Assembly: GCA_016617855.1 (NCBI GenBank)
Contig: JAECUM010001079.1
Span: 115,646-179,645, forward strand
DNA length: 64,000 nt
DNA from: Megalonaias nervosa
Taxonomy: Eukaryota > Mollusca > Bivalvia > Unionida > Unionidae
Reading direction: 5' to 3'
Shown: one piece after another, positions 29,001 through 44,100 of the stretch
Numbering within the stretch: position 1 is the stretch's first letter
Layout: each line of letters starts with the position of its first letter
Made by a program: the position numbers and the translations under genes
The notes under the pieces: generated by a model
Seen by the model: the letters and a program-made list of their open reading frames with translations, nothing else
Told to the model about the DNA's origin: nothing
Database searches by the model: none

Positions 29001-32000
29001 TTGACAAACTTGTAATTGAAGGATGTGCTTATAGAGTGTACTCTTTGGTGTAGTTTCTTAATTTTTTAAAAATTTTACAGGGTCTGGAAGCAGCTTTGGC
29101 AGTAGCAAGAGTCACTCTAGTGAAGGATTAAATGTAAACAGCAAACCTTCAGGAGAGAAGGAACAATCATTTAAAGAGGCAGACAGAAAAGGAAGATGCC
29201 CAGGTAATAATGTATGCATTGTTCAAGGCAGTTATTATTTGAACCTGTAAGATCTATGTCAGAAATATTTGATAAAGCCCATTTGAAAGAGAGAAATTTT
29301 AAATCCTGTAGTCATAGCAAGTGCATCAGGAATTTCTAGTAGGGTAGTAGCTAACAAAAAATGCCTGATTATTAAGGAAGAGCCTGATTTTTAATAAAGT
29401 AAAGCCGTTTACTTGTTGATAATTTTGAAGCATTTTACAACATTTAATCCATGACATCAATTTCCTTATGGCCAAAATCATAATTGCCTGATTAGAGAAG
29501 AATAAATAATATTCAGAAATCTCAAAACCTCTAAAGTAATAAATACACATATCAAAAAGAATAATAACAGCATTTGTAAGTGGTACACAACCATTTGTTT
29601 AATATAATACAGGTATTATCAGTGTAAATGAGACACAAGTTTCCTTTGTGAAAGTTCTTGCTGTTAGTTAAACTTCATTTATAATCTGCAAAGCCAGGCA
29701 AGCCCTGAACGTTTTCATTTTCTCCTTGAACACATTCCCTGATCACATTTTCATAAAGGATATAAGCTTGCTACCTCCTGAATCCAGCCATACAGAAAGA
29801 CAAAAATTTGTCTTTTTAATCTTATCATATAGACAAAGGTCAATAACTCTTGTCCATTACCTCCCTTGCCACACTTTTCGTTGCCACTTTTTAAGCTTTG
29901 CTTCCATTCAGCAGCATTATATGAGACACCTCACACCAATCAAGGCAAAATTTGTGTTAAATGTGAACCATTTGTACAGGGTTTTAGATTTATTTTGATA
30001 ATATTCATTCTGAAATATGTGGTAAATATTATTGTTTAAATTTTGCACAAATTTTGTGAAATTTTTCACTTTCTCTGACAGTGTCCAAAATTGACTATCA
30101 CCAATGCATGTTGTTTTTAACAGTTTTATGCACACTATTAGTTAGTAACAGGTGTAGTTCTAGTGACATATCAACATACTGCATCATTAATTTATACATT
30201 TTGTTATATTTTGTTTTTATCTTGTATCAGTGAAACCTGTTGATGAAGTGTAATAGATGCAACAAGTTCAAGGCCAAGGAAGACAGCATGAGTTGTGTCT
30301 TGCAGGTACAAAATATTCATCATCAGTACCATGCAGGGTGTGCACCATATGGTCCAAGTGTGCATGGAATACAATGTTATAAAAGTTGACCAAGGGAGAG
30401 AAAGAGAGTGACAACAACACAGATTTTCATCTCATACAAGTAATTATGATGCAATGAGGGAATGTACATTTTTAGGCTGCCCAGGTCCAAGCGTGGCCTT
30501 TGGGTCTATAAGTCAGGTTGCATGGGATTTTTAATGGATCCATCCTGTATTACCATATTGCTGTCTTGATCCATCCATGGTTGTCCAACCATTGGAGACA
30601 GTCATCCAGCCAGTCCAGCTGTCTCAGTAGGGGGATATTACTGAAAGATCTGTCCCTCTTCCAGGCCTATGGTTTCATCTTTCTACAATTATGGAGATCT
30701 TAAAGATAGATCTGTCCATTCCACCATGTTATGGCTGTATAAAGTTACAGTTACAGTTATCTTAGTGATAGATCTGTGTCCATCTCACAAGCTCTATGGC
30801 TTCATCTCTTTACAGTTACCAAGCTCTTAATGATAGATCTGTCCATCCTTCGATGCCTAGGGTTACATACAATTACAATTACGGGGATCTTGTGTCTTGC
30901 TAGGCATAGTATGATGATGATTTTAGTGAAAGATCTGTCCATCCAGCCTTACTCAGTGCACCAACCAGATCACCTTCCACAAGGTCAGTAACAGTGCAAA
31001 CAATACTCCTGGCAAACCAGCTGTCTGTACTGGTACACCAAACTTGTCTGGCAGAACCAGCTTATGGTCACTGTTTATTTGTGGGATATTAGGCATGAAT
31101 TTTGTAGAGATGATGTTATTGCATCATCATTACCATATGGAATGGCTTAAGGCTGCTGTCTAGGAGATATACCAGGTGTTGCCTGCTTTGGAATGCCCTC
31201 CAACCCTTGCTACCACTCATGATTATAAAGTCAAAGTGTTGTTCAACATTAATGATGAGGAAGTCTCCATCCTTCGGGCTGCTTACCCTGTCATCAAAAA
31301 TCAAGTAGAGAGCCAAGTAACAGCAACATTTTCCTTATGCTGTACAAGACATATTCTACCACCTACAATACTAACGCCTGGCGTTAGATAAAAATATAGT
31401 GGAGGTTAACATTTCTGCCACACTTATTTTATAAACTGGATAAAAATGTATTTCTTGCCACATCAAAGCATCTTCAGAACATTGTCAGCTGTTTCCAGTG
31501 TTGGATGTGACCATCTGACTGACAGAAAATTCAGCCAGCCAACATGCATGGGAGTTGACAGTCTAAATTGCTCAGGTCATTAATACAGCAGCTTACCATT
31601 CAGTGGCAAATGCTTTGACTACCTCTCCCAGTCTTGACTTGATAGGTCATGATGCCTGTTTGTGTGCCACATTGCTAAAGCCGTAGCATGCTTTTGCATG
31701 AAGATGACTCCATTTGGCTAGCCATTGCCTTTTGGAGGCAAAATTGAAGAATTTCAGAGGAGGCAGTTCAAGAACTACTTCTCCAACTTGTCACTCCACC
31801 TGTATGATGTTTAAAAAAAAAGGCTGCCCCTGCTACAATAGAGAGATTATATGTGAGCCAAGAAAAAGGGATCTTTACATCCCAGGTCAGACTTATGCCA
31901 GCAGTCAACAGCTGAATCCATCTAGGAGGCACCCTTACAGGGGAGGTAAGAAACCAAGTTTCTCTATCACTCCTGTTTCCTGGCACTTGCTTTACACCCC

Positions 32001-35000
32001 ACCGTGCATAGACAGTCTACCTGAGGGTGCAGCACTGATCACATGGGATCAACCTATTTCCACAAAACAAATGGGTGATCCAAGTCATTTCAGAGGGGCT
32101 TCAGGTTTTGTGTATCCAACTCCCTCCTCTTTCTTCCTTTCCCCTTCAAACAGATGAGCTGTCAGATCAGGAGAAGGATGATATTTTTCAACAGGAAATG
32201 CAGTTGTTCATCGACAAATGGGTGGTGGACATTTTAAGAAAATCACAATCTCGGGGGTTCTATTCACAGCTGTTCCGTACCGAAAAGGCTAACAGCAAGT
32301 TGATGTTGACCACACTCCTGAGTTGCCTCAACAAATTCATCCTTCTGCCAAGGTTCAAGATAGAGACAGCAAGATCTATATGACTCTCTATCCAAGGGGA
32401 TGAGTATGCCATTGATCTCAATCTCACAGATGCCTATTTTCATGTACCTGTTGACCTGGTATCAGTTGCTTACTGTGACAAAGATTATCAGTTTTTAGTC
32501 CTTCTGTTTGGTCTAAATATCAACCCTTTGGTCATTACCAAGTTATGGTTTGCATCATCACCCTCTTCCAGTCTGCTTCCTATATGGCAGTGGCGGCGTA
32601 TCTGGACAATCTCCTCCAAAAATATTTGGTAAGTTGTTTTCCTCAAGGGCAGAAATGATCCCTTACCCCATTTGAATCATCTTGGTTTTCTCATGAATTG
32701 GGAAAAATCCATGCTTCACTCATCCCACAATTCTGTTAACCTCGGTGTGTAGTTTATAACCAACCTAAATCTTGTATATCTCCCATATGTCCACGTTATA
32801 TGGGTCATCAAACATGTCGAGTCCATTTCCAGTAGAGCTGGGATTTCAACAAGAGAGAGTTCTTGCGATTCCTTTGATTATTCAGTGCAGCAGATGATTT
32901 GATATGCATCCATTACAAGTGACTTTGCTTGCTCTATGGCACCCTCTTTCCAGTCTGCTCGATCAAAAGATCATTATTTTGAACAAGTTACAATCATTCC
33001 TGTGCTAGTGGTGCAACCATGGTTAGCTCATGACAGGAATTCCTTGGGAGAAGCCATAACCAGAAGTGAGGGTAGGTACAGACACCAGTATGTACAGTTG
33101 GGGAGCCCACTTGTTGCCAGACTTCAGCAGAAAATGGGAACCAGAGGAACTGTCTCTTCATATCAACCTCAAAATGAAAGCTGTCATAAATGCCTTTCAG
33201 TTCTAGAAAGACCAACTCTGTGAGAAGTCAGTCCTGATTATCTTAGACAACTCCATAGTGGTGACTTACAACCTCAAATGTGGAGCATCAAATTACCCAA
33301 TCTGTGCATGCTGGTTGGCAGTTACTTTATTGGTGCTGCCCAATCTGTGCATGCATCTTGGTAGTTTCTTTATTGGTGCCACCAATTTGAAATCATTATA
33401 CAAATCTGACACATTTCTTGCAGACTTAATGTCTTGACTGTTGGTCTCCACAGGTTATCCATACAGAATGGTCTCTTCATGCATTTGGTTTTCATCAGAT
33501 TTGTGTGCTTTGGGAGCATCCTTGATCAACCTTTTTGCATCAAGGTGGAGTGACAAATGGCCTACCTTTGTCTCACTTGTTCCGATCTCAGAAGCTTGGG
33601 CCATGGATGCATCATCAATCAGTGGGGGGCAGGGTTCATAGGCTTTTGTCTACCCACCCCAGTCTTAGTACTGAATATAATACAGAAAAAGGGGTCAGAA
33701 TTTTGCAAGATAATTCTGGTTAACTCTCTCAGATGGGACAAGTCCTGGGTCAAAATTCTACTTGATCTAGTGACAGACCTACCCAGGAAGATTACAGCCA
33801 AACTGAATCTTCTTAAGGTGGCGCTCTACAGTTTCGTATTTTGCATAGGGTTAGAATTTTAAAGAAAATGAATTCCCCTGGGTTTCCTCACTAGTTATAT
33901 TGGCTATTTAAAAAACACCTTGCATATCTTAGGTATTGTTCAAAGAACCTTTAATTCCCTTTATTTTCGTGTATGATTGATGGGTGTAATATGGGTTAAA
34001 GAGTATACAGCTTGGCCTTGCTCCAGATGTGCACCTTTCAAAAAAGTGCTAGCTCCACTTGGTCATTTTCACTTCCTGAACTTCAGAAGTAAATTGTAAA
34101 AAAAAAAGAGCCAATAACTTTTTTACATTTTATATAATTAGTAATTCATTCATCACACTTTCAGAAGCTGTTATTGAATTGTCTAGTCTGGCAAAATTCA
34201 TTTTCCCTATTTTAATAGCTGCTAAGGATAGTGTACTTTAGACAAATTAAGGGTGATTTTTGGAGCACAAGGGAGCAGTCATTTTAGTTAGCAGTGTGCT
34301 AAGATCATTTACAATTTCCAAAAGTACAATATCCAAAGAAATGCCAGTCACATTACATCAAAGTAACATAAAGGTATGCCAACATTCTCTCCACTATGCA
34401 TGTTTTAAATGTAAACAACTTCACCTTACGTACGTCACTGTCTCAAAAGTACATAATAACTGGTGAGCGCCCCCTAAACAACCATGGTCACAGGTGTTCC
34501 ACCAATGCCTGGACTGTCTTCTCCATCACACCTTGCTCTTGTCAGGACAACCATGTGAGAGAAAAAATTTAGAGTTTTAATTGTGGAGAGGATCTCAAGA
34601 GCAAGAGAGCCTCCACAATGAAGGCTTATGAGGGAAGGTAGCATGTTTTCAGGGATTGGTGTTGACTCAATAACACTGTCACTTTGAGTGTGTTGATCCC
34701 TCAACTAGCCAACTTTTTTCTCTGGCTGTACAAGGAGAAAAAGCGGGCACCAATTACCATCAAAGGCTATCACTCCAAGTAATGTCTCTCTGAAAATACT
34801 TAAAGACCATCTCATCCATCCTGCTATGCAAGCATCCTCACTGGTAGTTTGCTCAGCTTAAAAACTGGTCACCCATAACAGTAATAGCAAGGGCAGGTAA
34901 TGGGCAAGAGTTGTTGCCCTTTGTATACATGTATTATGATATAGACAAAAACTGCTAATTTTCGTCTTTTAGTAGGGCTGGATTCATAAGGTGGCAGGCT

Positions 35001-38000
35001 TATGTACCTAATGTTAATGTGATTGGGTAATTATTCTCAGAAACATAATTTGTTGGAAATTTTTTTTATATTTGATGCTGTGCTATTGAACAAATTACTG
35101 TCATTAAAACCCAATACACGTTTGAAATGTGAAGATTGTGATATGAATAGTTTGAGTTTGAATTTGGTGCCTGCATTCTAAGCATTACTGCAGGATCCAA
35201 GTCCAGTACCTCAGGAAATGTCATGATTTCTAACATCTTTAGATATGGCAGATATGGTATTTTTACTTTCCCTTCACTGCATATCAAAAATTTTTTCTAA
35301 TTTTTAATATCCAGAAAACTATCAGACAGCTTATTTTTAGTTATTATGTACATGTTATTGTATAATGTATATTTTGTCAGAATCCTTACTTCCTCATCCT
35401 TATAGCACTGGCTTGACTTTTTTATTATATATATGCAATTTTTACATTCATCCTTTCAGTACTTTTAGGCTGTGCCATGTAATAGCCTGTCTAATATTTT
35501 GTATACCCTTTGGGTCTGTCACTTGCTGCTTTCTTTTCTCAAAATTATCAAATTTGTTTGGCTTCATTTTTACCCCCAATTTGGAAACCCTTTCACCGAT
35601 GAATTTAGTAACTACAGCATGCCTTGATTTGACTTTGGTTTTCAAACACTTCATGATCAGGGATCATCCTTGCTGTTCATCCTCTGGGAGCAGCCCTGAG
35701 CTGTAAAGTTGGAATTATACATTAGAGACCTTGGGATCAGGCCAGGTCATTAGATTTGGAGCAGCCCAGCTCTTAAATAGGAATTATACTGATATACTGA
35801 TATCACCCCTTCACAGACCTCAGATGTCTGGAGATAGATATATATATATTAATTGATGTACAAAATATATAGTCTTGAGTCTTGTGTGAATTGTATAATG
35901 TATATTTTTTCAGAATTTTTAAATTGATGTTAACATTTTTGCCTTATTTAAAAATAGTTCACACACGAGCACTTTGGATGAATTACTACATAAATGTTAC
36001 CAGTACTCAGTAGACTTTAAAGGACAAGGATTAGATGCCATTTGGCTGCTACATGAGGTTAACCTTGACATGCATGGTATTGTAAACCTGGCCCTAGCCA
36101 TTGCACCAGTTCAAACAAAGAAAGCACATTGTTACTGCTATTAGACTGGGTAATCCCTGTTATTGGCTGCAACTCCATATGGATGCCCAGTTGTGTAAGA
36201 GGCATGTAAAATACATTATCACAGATAACATCATTTTTAAATTAAAAAATAAAAAATTTAAAATGTACATTCTAGACTTTGTACTGGTACTTATAATAAT
36301 TCAACTCCAATAAGTTTTAAAATTTTTAGATTTGCCTTGTTCTTTTCACACATTTTCAGCTAGTATGCAGGGTGCTGCAAACAGAATATACATTTTTGAA
36401 TTACATCAATCATTGTGACATATAATGACATAACTTGTCAGAAAAGTTTTTGAAATCACTTTTGTTTAGTGAAGAACCTGAGCTTTGCATAATGACTTGT
36501 TTTTAGAACATAATTTACAGCTTGACCCTGTAGAAATCCAATGAGCTGTAATTTCCTGCATAAAGTTCCTTGCTTCCCTTCAGTTGTAGATAAGCATCAG
36601 TTAATATAACAGTATGACCTTAACTAGAGTACTGTGAACAGTACATTAACACAGAAACCATTTTCAACCAAGTAACTTTGATGATTACTTTTTAACTAAA
36701 AATTGATAGCCATTTATCTTACCCCAAATGCAAGCTATCCACAAAGTTCAGGACAGACCTGTTAGGTAGAACTGATGTTATTGTGCAGAAAACATTTTGT
36801 TCTTACAGTGAACTTGACCTTTGACATTTAGACTCCCAAAATTGACAGCTTTCTTCCTTATACCAAGTGCAAGGAATCTGTGAAGATTGGTCCAGATCTG
36901 TGATGTTGAGCTAATTTTTATGATATGGAAGTCATTATTCATCTTTTCATTACATTAACCTTAACCTTTAACCCCAAAAATTGATAGGCAGAAAAGTGAT
37001 CTTGACATTTGACCTATTGACCTAATAATTCATAGGTCTCTTCCTTATTCCAAATGCAAGTTATTTACAACATTTGCTAACAGTAGATGGTGGATAACTG
37101 AATTTATTTTGCAAAACACAAAATAGGGAATGTATGGATAGATGGACAACATCATAACATGAAACACATTACAATTAAAACTACAAAACAGCTTCATTTG
37201 AGCCATCTTCTAACCTTTCAGGCTGTAAGGAACCACTTTTGATCAATGGGCCAGTTTTGAACAGCCGAACCTACAATATGTCTCTGGAGACTTCCCATTT
37301 TACCTGTCTTGCTCACAGAAAACTTAGGAGACTGGAGAGGAAGCATATTCAGGAGGTCCTCACATGCATGCGAAAGAGAAACTTGGATAGAAGAAGCCAT
37401 GGAAACTTTAGTAAATGGAAAATAAAAGAACAGTGTTATTCCAGTAGTAGTAGAAAGAGAGGAGGATCAGTGTATGACTTTCCTTACTCTGATACTGAGG
37501 AAAACAAGGTGTGAAAGTTTTTTGTCGTTTCAGGTTTTAGTCTTTATTGTTTAGTTGATAACAGCTAATGCCACCATTGTTTCTATAATTGTCTGCTAGT
37601 AAATACTTTGTAGAACTACCATTACTACTAACTTTAACAAAACTACAGCCACATGTAATATTGCAACCAACACAGCAACAACTACATCATCAGAAACTTG
37701 GACAAAAATCTTGGAAAGCAATATATACATGAATTATTTTAATAACTATGTTGATTCTGCAGAATCATCTTTGTTTCTTGACCAATTCACCTTGAATTAA
37801 ATGAATCAAGTTTGTTTGGGGTTTTTTTGGCCTTTGTTAAATAAATATAGGTTCACAGGTTCATAGTATTTAGGAGAACCTGCATCCATCCACAAAATGA
37901 AATAGCACACACAGAAGTGGCATTTCTTTGGTTGCATTCAGAATGTACCACAGGTATTGCTGAGGGTTTCAGGTCTTTTGTCTGTTTTGATGTTATTCGA

Positions 38001-38115
38001 AATAACAATGAAAATAATGTGATTGTTACATAAAATAGCACAGTTGAAAAATGAATATAGAATTATTCAAAACCCCTTTTTGATAGGATAAAAGATTGAG
38101 TGTGGAATTTTTACA

Positions 38116-38170
<55 letters not shown>

Positions 38171-41100
38171 TAGCAGAACTAGTCTGACAGTTTTCATGCT
38201 TTGCCATGAAACTTGCAATATTATGGTCATCACATGAAGATGTGCATATCGACAAATCACTCTGCTCCTACAGTTATTTTTAGAGTTGTTGCACTTTCTG
38301 ACTTGTATTAGTATATGACACAATCTTGTTAGCATTAATAGTCTGGCAGTTTCTAATGGATTGCCATGAAACTTGGTAAATATTATGGTCATCACCCGAA
38401 GATGTGCATATCGACAAATCACTTTGCTCCTACCAATGTTTATTAATTATTACTCATTTTGTTTTTGAAGCTTAATGCAGTGTATAATACAATCTTTATT
38501 GGTGCAACTAGTTCCACATTTTTTTTTGAATTTTGTAATGGGTTGTGAAACTACCATAGATACAAAAGACATCTTTTGATCATCATCTAAAAACTGATAT
38601 TGACAAATCATCGTGTTCCCAAGATTTTTGTAAGAGTTATTGACCATTCTGAGTTCTAGCTGGATGCTGAGTATCATTATGACAGAATTTTGTGAACGCA
38701 ACTACTCTTGCAGTTTGTAATTGATTTCTTTGAAAACTTAGCACATATTATAGTCATCATCATCTAATATGAATGTTGACAAATCATTGTTCTTGCACTA
38801 TTTTCATAAGCAATGTACATGTTTTGTTGTTATAGATTCATCTCTACCTTGGGGTAGTGGATGGATGGGAGTAGTGGCAGGAGCGTATGTGTGTGAGTGA
38901 ATTGCTTGCTATTTGACATGTTTTCAAATAATTATTAATTCTCATTTCATGCTTTATTTGTACATAGATACAAGTACATTCTTTTGATAACTTTAAACAC
39001 AAAATTTTATTTTGCATCAAAAACAATTTTTATTGGGTGTATGAGAAATACATATATGTATGCCATGAAGCTCACTATTGATTGCAAAATATAACTCTTT
39101 GATCTGTTTTGAGGAGTCCTGCAGATTGCTGACAGTTAACAGGGTGACTACATTAGATTCAGTAAGAAAAATGCATGTATGCAGATTCAAACTATCAGGG
39201 TAATGAGTGCTTTGATAGAGATTTAAAATTTTGAAGCTAGATTTAGTGGAAATGAAACTATGTATTAAATACAGTCCAGATGGTGAAAGGATTCTTAAGT
39301 AATCAAGTGGGTGTGAAAAACTCAATGGCAATTGATTAGTGTCAATGGATGTATATCAGAGACAGCAAAGTACAGTTTGGTCTGATGGGTATGCTTTGCA
39401 CAATTTGCAGAAAAATCCAGTGGTGTGCTGCCAGAGGTAACATTTGAAAATGTTAAAAGCTTTATTACATGACATTTGTTCAACCTGAACACAAATCGAT
39501 GTATTGTACTTCCAGCAGCGATAACAAACAGTGACTGTTATTTCATGATTATTGTTGGGGGGTACTTTGGGATCAATATTAGACCCTAATTCACGTGTAA
39601 AAATAGTCACGCTGATTTTCCAAATATACCAATGAACTCTTAAAAATATTATATTCCATTTGATCCAATTTTTCCCCAAAATTACGGTCCCAGACCTTTC
39701 AAATCATGCTAGAGGGGTACCCATTTCTAAACCTGCCCAAAAGAATTGTTCCAATTGTTAGTGTTCATATTTTAAAAAAATGATTTGGTGTAAGAAAGTC
39801 AAAAGTGTTGTTTCCTAGTCATTTCACATAATTGATTTAAAGAATTTAAGGTTTTAAAAATTTATATTCATCTGTCATGTCAAGATAGTCTGAATCAAAC
39901 ATGCATCCTTATCATTATCTTAAGAGAGTAGAACTTTAAGGTATTCTCTTAAAAGTCTTATTTTAACTTTCAGATTTCCTCAACAAAGATAAGCTGTTCC
40001 TTACTTACACCCAGAACTTCAAAAAGAAGGCCCAGGGTACCATATACAGAAGAGGAAATAATAAATCTGCAAAATGGTGTTGCTACTTTTGGAAAGTTTT
40101 GGAACAAGATTTTGTCCATGTACAAGTTTCATCCTAATAGAACTGCTGTTGATTTGAAGGATAAATATAAAAGGATGAAGGTAAGCAAAATATAATTTTT
40201 CATTTTTTTTTCCTAACCAGATTTAAATAATGTTGCCAAAACTTAGAGCATTTGGTCTGTTTCTTTGGGATCATGAGGGATTTTAAACAAGACCCAAGAT
40301 TCTATTCTTCACTTTGTTAAATAATGACCCTCAATCTTAACATATAGCTCCCAAGTTCTTACCATTCAGTGTTCTTTGCAAGTCAGTTCTCTTCTTTCCA
40401 GCTATCATTTTACTTTTATTCACCACTTGTCATAATTTGATTTTAGCTTATTTACTGGTTTGGCACTTTTAAAATGAAATGTCTGGTTGGTTATGACTTA
40501 AATGGCTCCTTCATTTGTGAGGGCTGCATCTATCCTTATTCATCAACACTCATCAGTTAAGCCACTGATAAGAATTATCTCCTCTTGGCTGCTCTAGTCA
40601 CTGAAGCATAGGGGTGAACTTTCAAGTTTATTTGTTAACTTGTTTAGCATGGTCCTGAATATCAGAATACATGTATTATATACTCATCAGTTTTATGTCA
40701 TACAACTCTTTCTCTGAACTGAAATTGTACATCTTTGAAATGAAAGCTCTTGACACTCATTCAGATGCTAAGGAATTCCATAGTCATACAATACTTTAAA
40801 AGCTAAGTTTGTTTTTCAGAAAACAGTAAAATGTTACTTACAAAATTTTGATGCATTTCATTCATGTTAGTGACAAGAATTGGATTTGAACTAATTTCAT
40901 GGTGCATGAAGCAGATTAATATGAATTGTGAAGCTTAAGCATGGCAGTTAAGAAACATGTCAGAATTGTGCATTCAGCATCATCTGTTGGTTTGTTGTTT
41001 GTTTATTTTTGCAAAAATATTCAGGATTTTTTTACCCACACTGTGATTATAGAATGGGGCATATTGTCTTCCTGCTGTACATCTGTAAGTCCGTATCCCA

Positions 41101-44100
41101 AATTTATTTTAGTGCAGTAGCTCAGAAACTATTAAACCCAAAGTCATGAAATTTGACACACTTTGGCACACTTTGTCAAGGTCATAATTAGGACCTCATT
41201 AGACTTTGTGGCAGGACCTCCTGTACTCGGGGTTCCTGCCACCAGACATTTTCCAAACCTTTCCAGACCAAAAAATAAAAATTTACAGATGTAATAGTAA
41301 CTTCGGAAGGGCTCCAAAGATGTATACAAGAACTTCTCCCAGAAACAAAAGAGGAGTCACATTAATGGTTTCCAACTAAGACGGTTGTAATAATGAAACT
41401 TTAAGACTTTTCAAGACTTTTTAGTCATTTTTCAATTTTTCCAGTCAGTAACAAGATTTTTCAATATGGCTGGACTTATGGGTCAGCTAATGCAAGGGTC
41501 AAGCACTTTGTAAAGTTTTACCTATTCAGTTTGAGGAGTTGGCTTACATGCAAATGGGTTTATACGTGAGTATATACAGTAATGATTTGCCTTGTTAAGT
41601 GCACAGTATCATCCATTGTACTTAAATATGGATGAAAATTTCAGACACTTAACAATTAAAGTAAATTATATTGTAAAGCAAGACAAGGTCTCATATATAG
41701 AAAATTCTAATTTTGGTGTGTATAACACATCCTCCTATATTTTCAAATTTGTTTTGTTTGAGAACATTTGAAAAGCCCCCAAAAAGATCCCATTCGGAAA
41801 GGAACATTTTAAAAATGTTATACATATTTACTTAGAAGCTGAAAAATATGTACTTGTTTAAGGGCCTGGCTGTGAATTGTGTATTGTAATATATTTGTAA
41901 CACTATTCAGTCTACAGTGGTCCCCTCCTTATATGTCCACCCCTTCTGCACCTGGAAAGAGGCTTTATAAGACGGGTGTCCTTTCCAGAGGGGGACTAAA
42001 TTTTTTGTGGGAACAATATGTAATGTACATAGTAAGAAAGCTACTTATTTCAAAGCATTTAATATCTTCATTTAAAAGTAATATTAATTATTAAAAGGTT
42101 CTTCTTGTCCTAAGAATAGACCTATTTCAACTGAACATAAAATAATAGTTCTTATTCTTGATGTAAGCATGAAATGCGAGTGGGGTATTGTTGTCATGCA
42201 CCTTGGAAAAGCATTAAAAAATTTCATTTAAATCTTGGTACATGCATAATTCTTTTTCCATTTGCTCCATTTTCCCACTGCTGCTGAATATTCTCCTTGT
42301 CTGTTATGACGTTTATTTGAGTCCTTTCCACAGGTGCTTGATGCAAGCTTGATGTTGAAAAAGGTACCAACCTGAAGAAAAAATATCATAATGAGTGACA
42401 AAATTACCTCAGATTACCCTGATGACCCTTTCTGACATAGGACCATGTCTATGATACAACAGTATAAAAGAAACTTTTTTGTAGTATTATAGACAGGGTC
42501 CTATGTCAGGATGGTTAACGGTGGTAATCGTAGAAATTTTGTTACTCAGTATGAATTTTTTCTTTCAAATTATTGCTTTTTTAACATTAAGCTCCCATCA
42601 AGCTCCTGTGGTCTGTTCAACATAAAATTGTTTGGCAATCCCCCCCCCCCACTGTTGTTGAGTCGAATAACTTTGACTTTATTCTAAAGTAATAAGTTTC
42701 AGTTTGTGTAGCAACATGTTTTTAAGTTTTGTAATGAATTATTCCTATTTGGCTAACTGTACAGCACTGCGATTTAATTATGCAGACAAAGCTTTTGTAG
42801 AGGAAGTGATATATGTACTGTCACATGATTTTTTTGGTCTAGTACCCAGTTTTGCTTAAGGTTAATTTCTCTGCATGTGATAATCCACAAAATCTACATT
42901 TAGCCTATGCTAACCATGTTATAATCTTGACAGTTATGTCTGGTTGTAATCATCAAAGAGAAGAACTCAATAGCTGTGTGAAGCCTAAAACTCTGTCACA
43001 TTGTTGAGCCCATTTCATATAAATGTCGGGTTTTATAGATAATGATACAATATTAATCTTAGTGTTACATGTACTCTAGCCAACGCTTCTATCTGTAATG
43101 GAAACCTGATATCAGGAGACATGTATCGGTAGAGTTAATCAGATTACTTACCTTACCATATGAATTAATTATTGGTTCTGGACACATTTAAAATAAGTAA
43201 ACTGTGGCAACATGTAGTGGAAGATTTTACATATTTGTACTAATATGCTGGTCATGTTAGAGGGGTGGCCATTCTTGAGGGGTACTTTTGAACACAAACT
43301 TGTTGGTGTCAAGGGATTCTGGCCATAATAGCAGGTGTCCACTGGTCAGGGGGGCCATTCAAGACGGGGACCACTGTAATTATGAGTCATCCAGGTTAAA
43401 TATCAAACTGCTGTCTCTGCTCACTTATCTTCGGCATCCTTCCTTGTTTGAAGCAACACATCAAGATTATATTTCCTGACTCTGGCTTGAAGATTCTCAA
43501 ATTTGTAAATGTCATACTTCCATGAACAGTTTCGCTCTTTTTGCTTTCATCAGAGCTGGTAGGTCAGTCAGAATTCCCTTTTTTGAACATTTCAAGTTTA
43601 TCACACAGGACAATACTAGCTCTGTCTCTACCCAGCAGCTAAATCAGATTATAATGGATACTGGACCTGGAGCTTGGTTGGAGTTATAAGTATCAACGAA
43701 AACATGTCTTTTATGCATAAACTGTGCCCAGATCCTTCTCAAACACTCCCTTGACCACTCAGTAAATGTTGTCAGCTGGATTGTAATGTCTCACCCCATA
43801 CAAAAGGTTACAATATTTACTCATCCTTGCTAAATGTCAGACTCTCTTCAGTGTTTGTAATCCTGTCTTTCATGGCTTTAGTTTCCTCTTTTGCAACCGA
43901 AGTTCTGACTTCAAAGTGTCAACACTACTTTTAAATCATTCAGAATAGAATCTATCCTGTCCATATCCTGATATTTTTTCTATGCCTTTCTTTAAAGTTC
44001 TTCCAACATTTTCTGAAATACGGACTTATGTCCATGGATGTTTCTATGCTAATTTCAGTTGCACATTCTGCCCAACTTTTAGACTCACCCCTCACATTTA

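Noticed and set aside
38067..38422. Cys/Val-rich minus-strand ORFs
   Set aside because: They are translations of the AC microsatellite and the adjacent tandem array.
42334..42375. Last TERB1 exon [13 protein letters not shown]
   Set aside because: It lies wholly inside a TIR transposon with intact TA duplications, so it is unlikely to be the ancestral end; kept only as a possible alternative.
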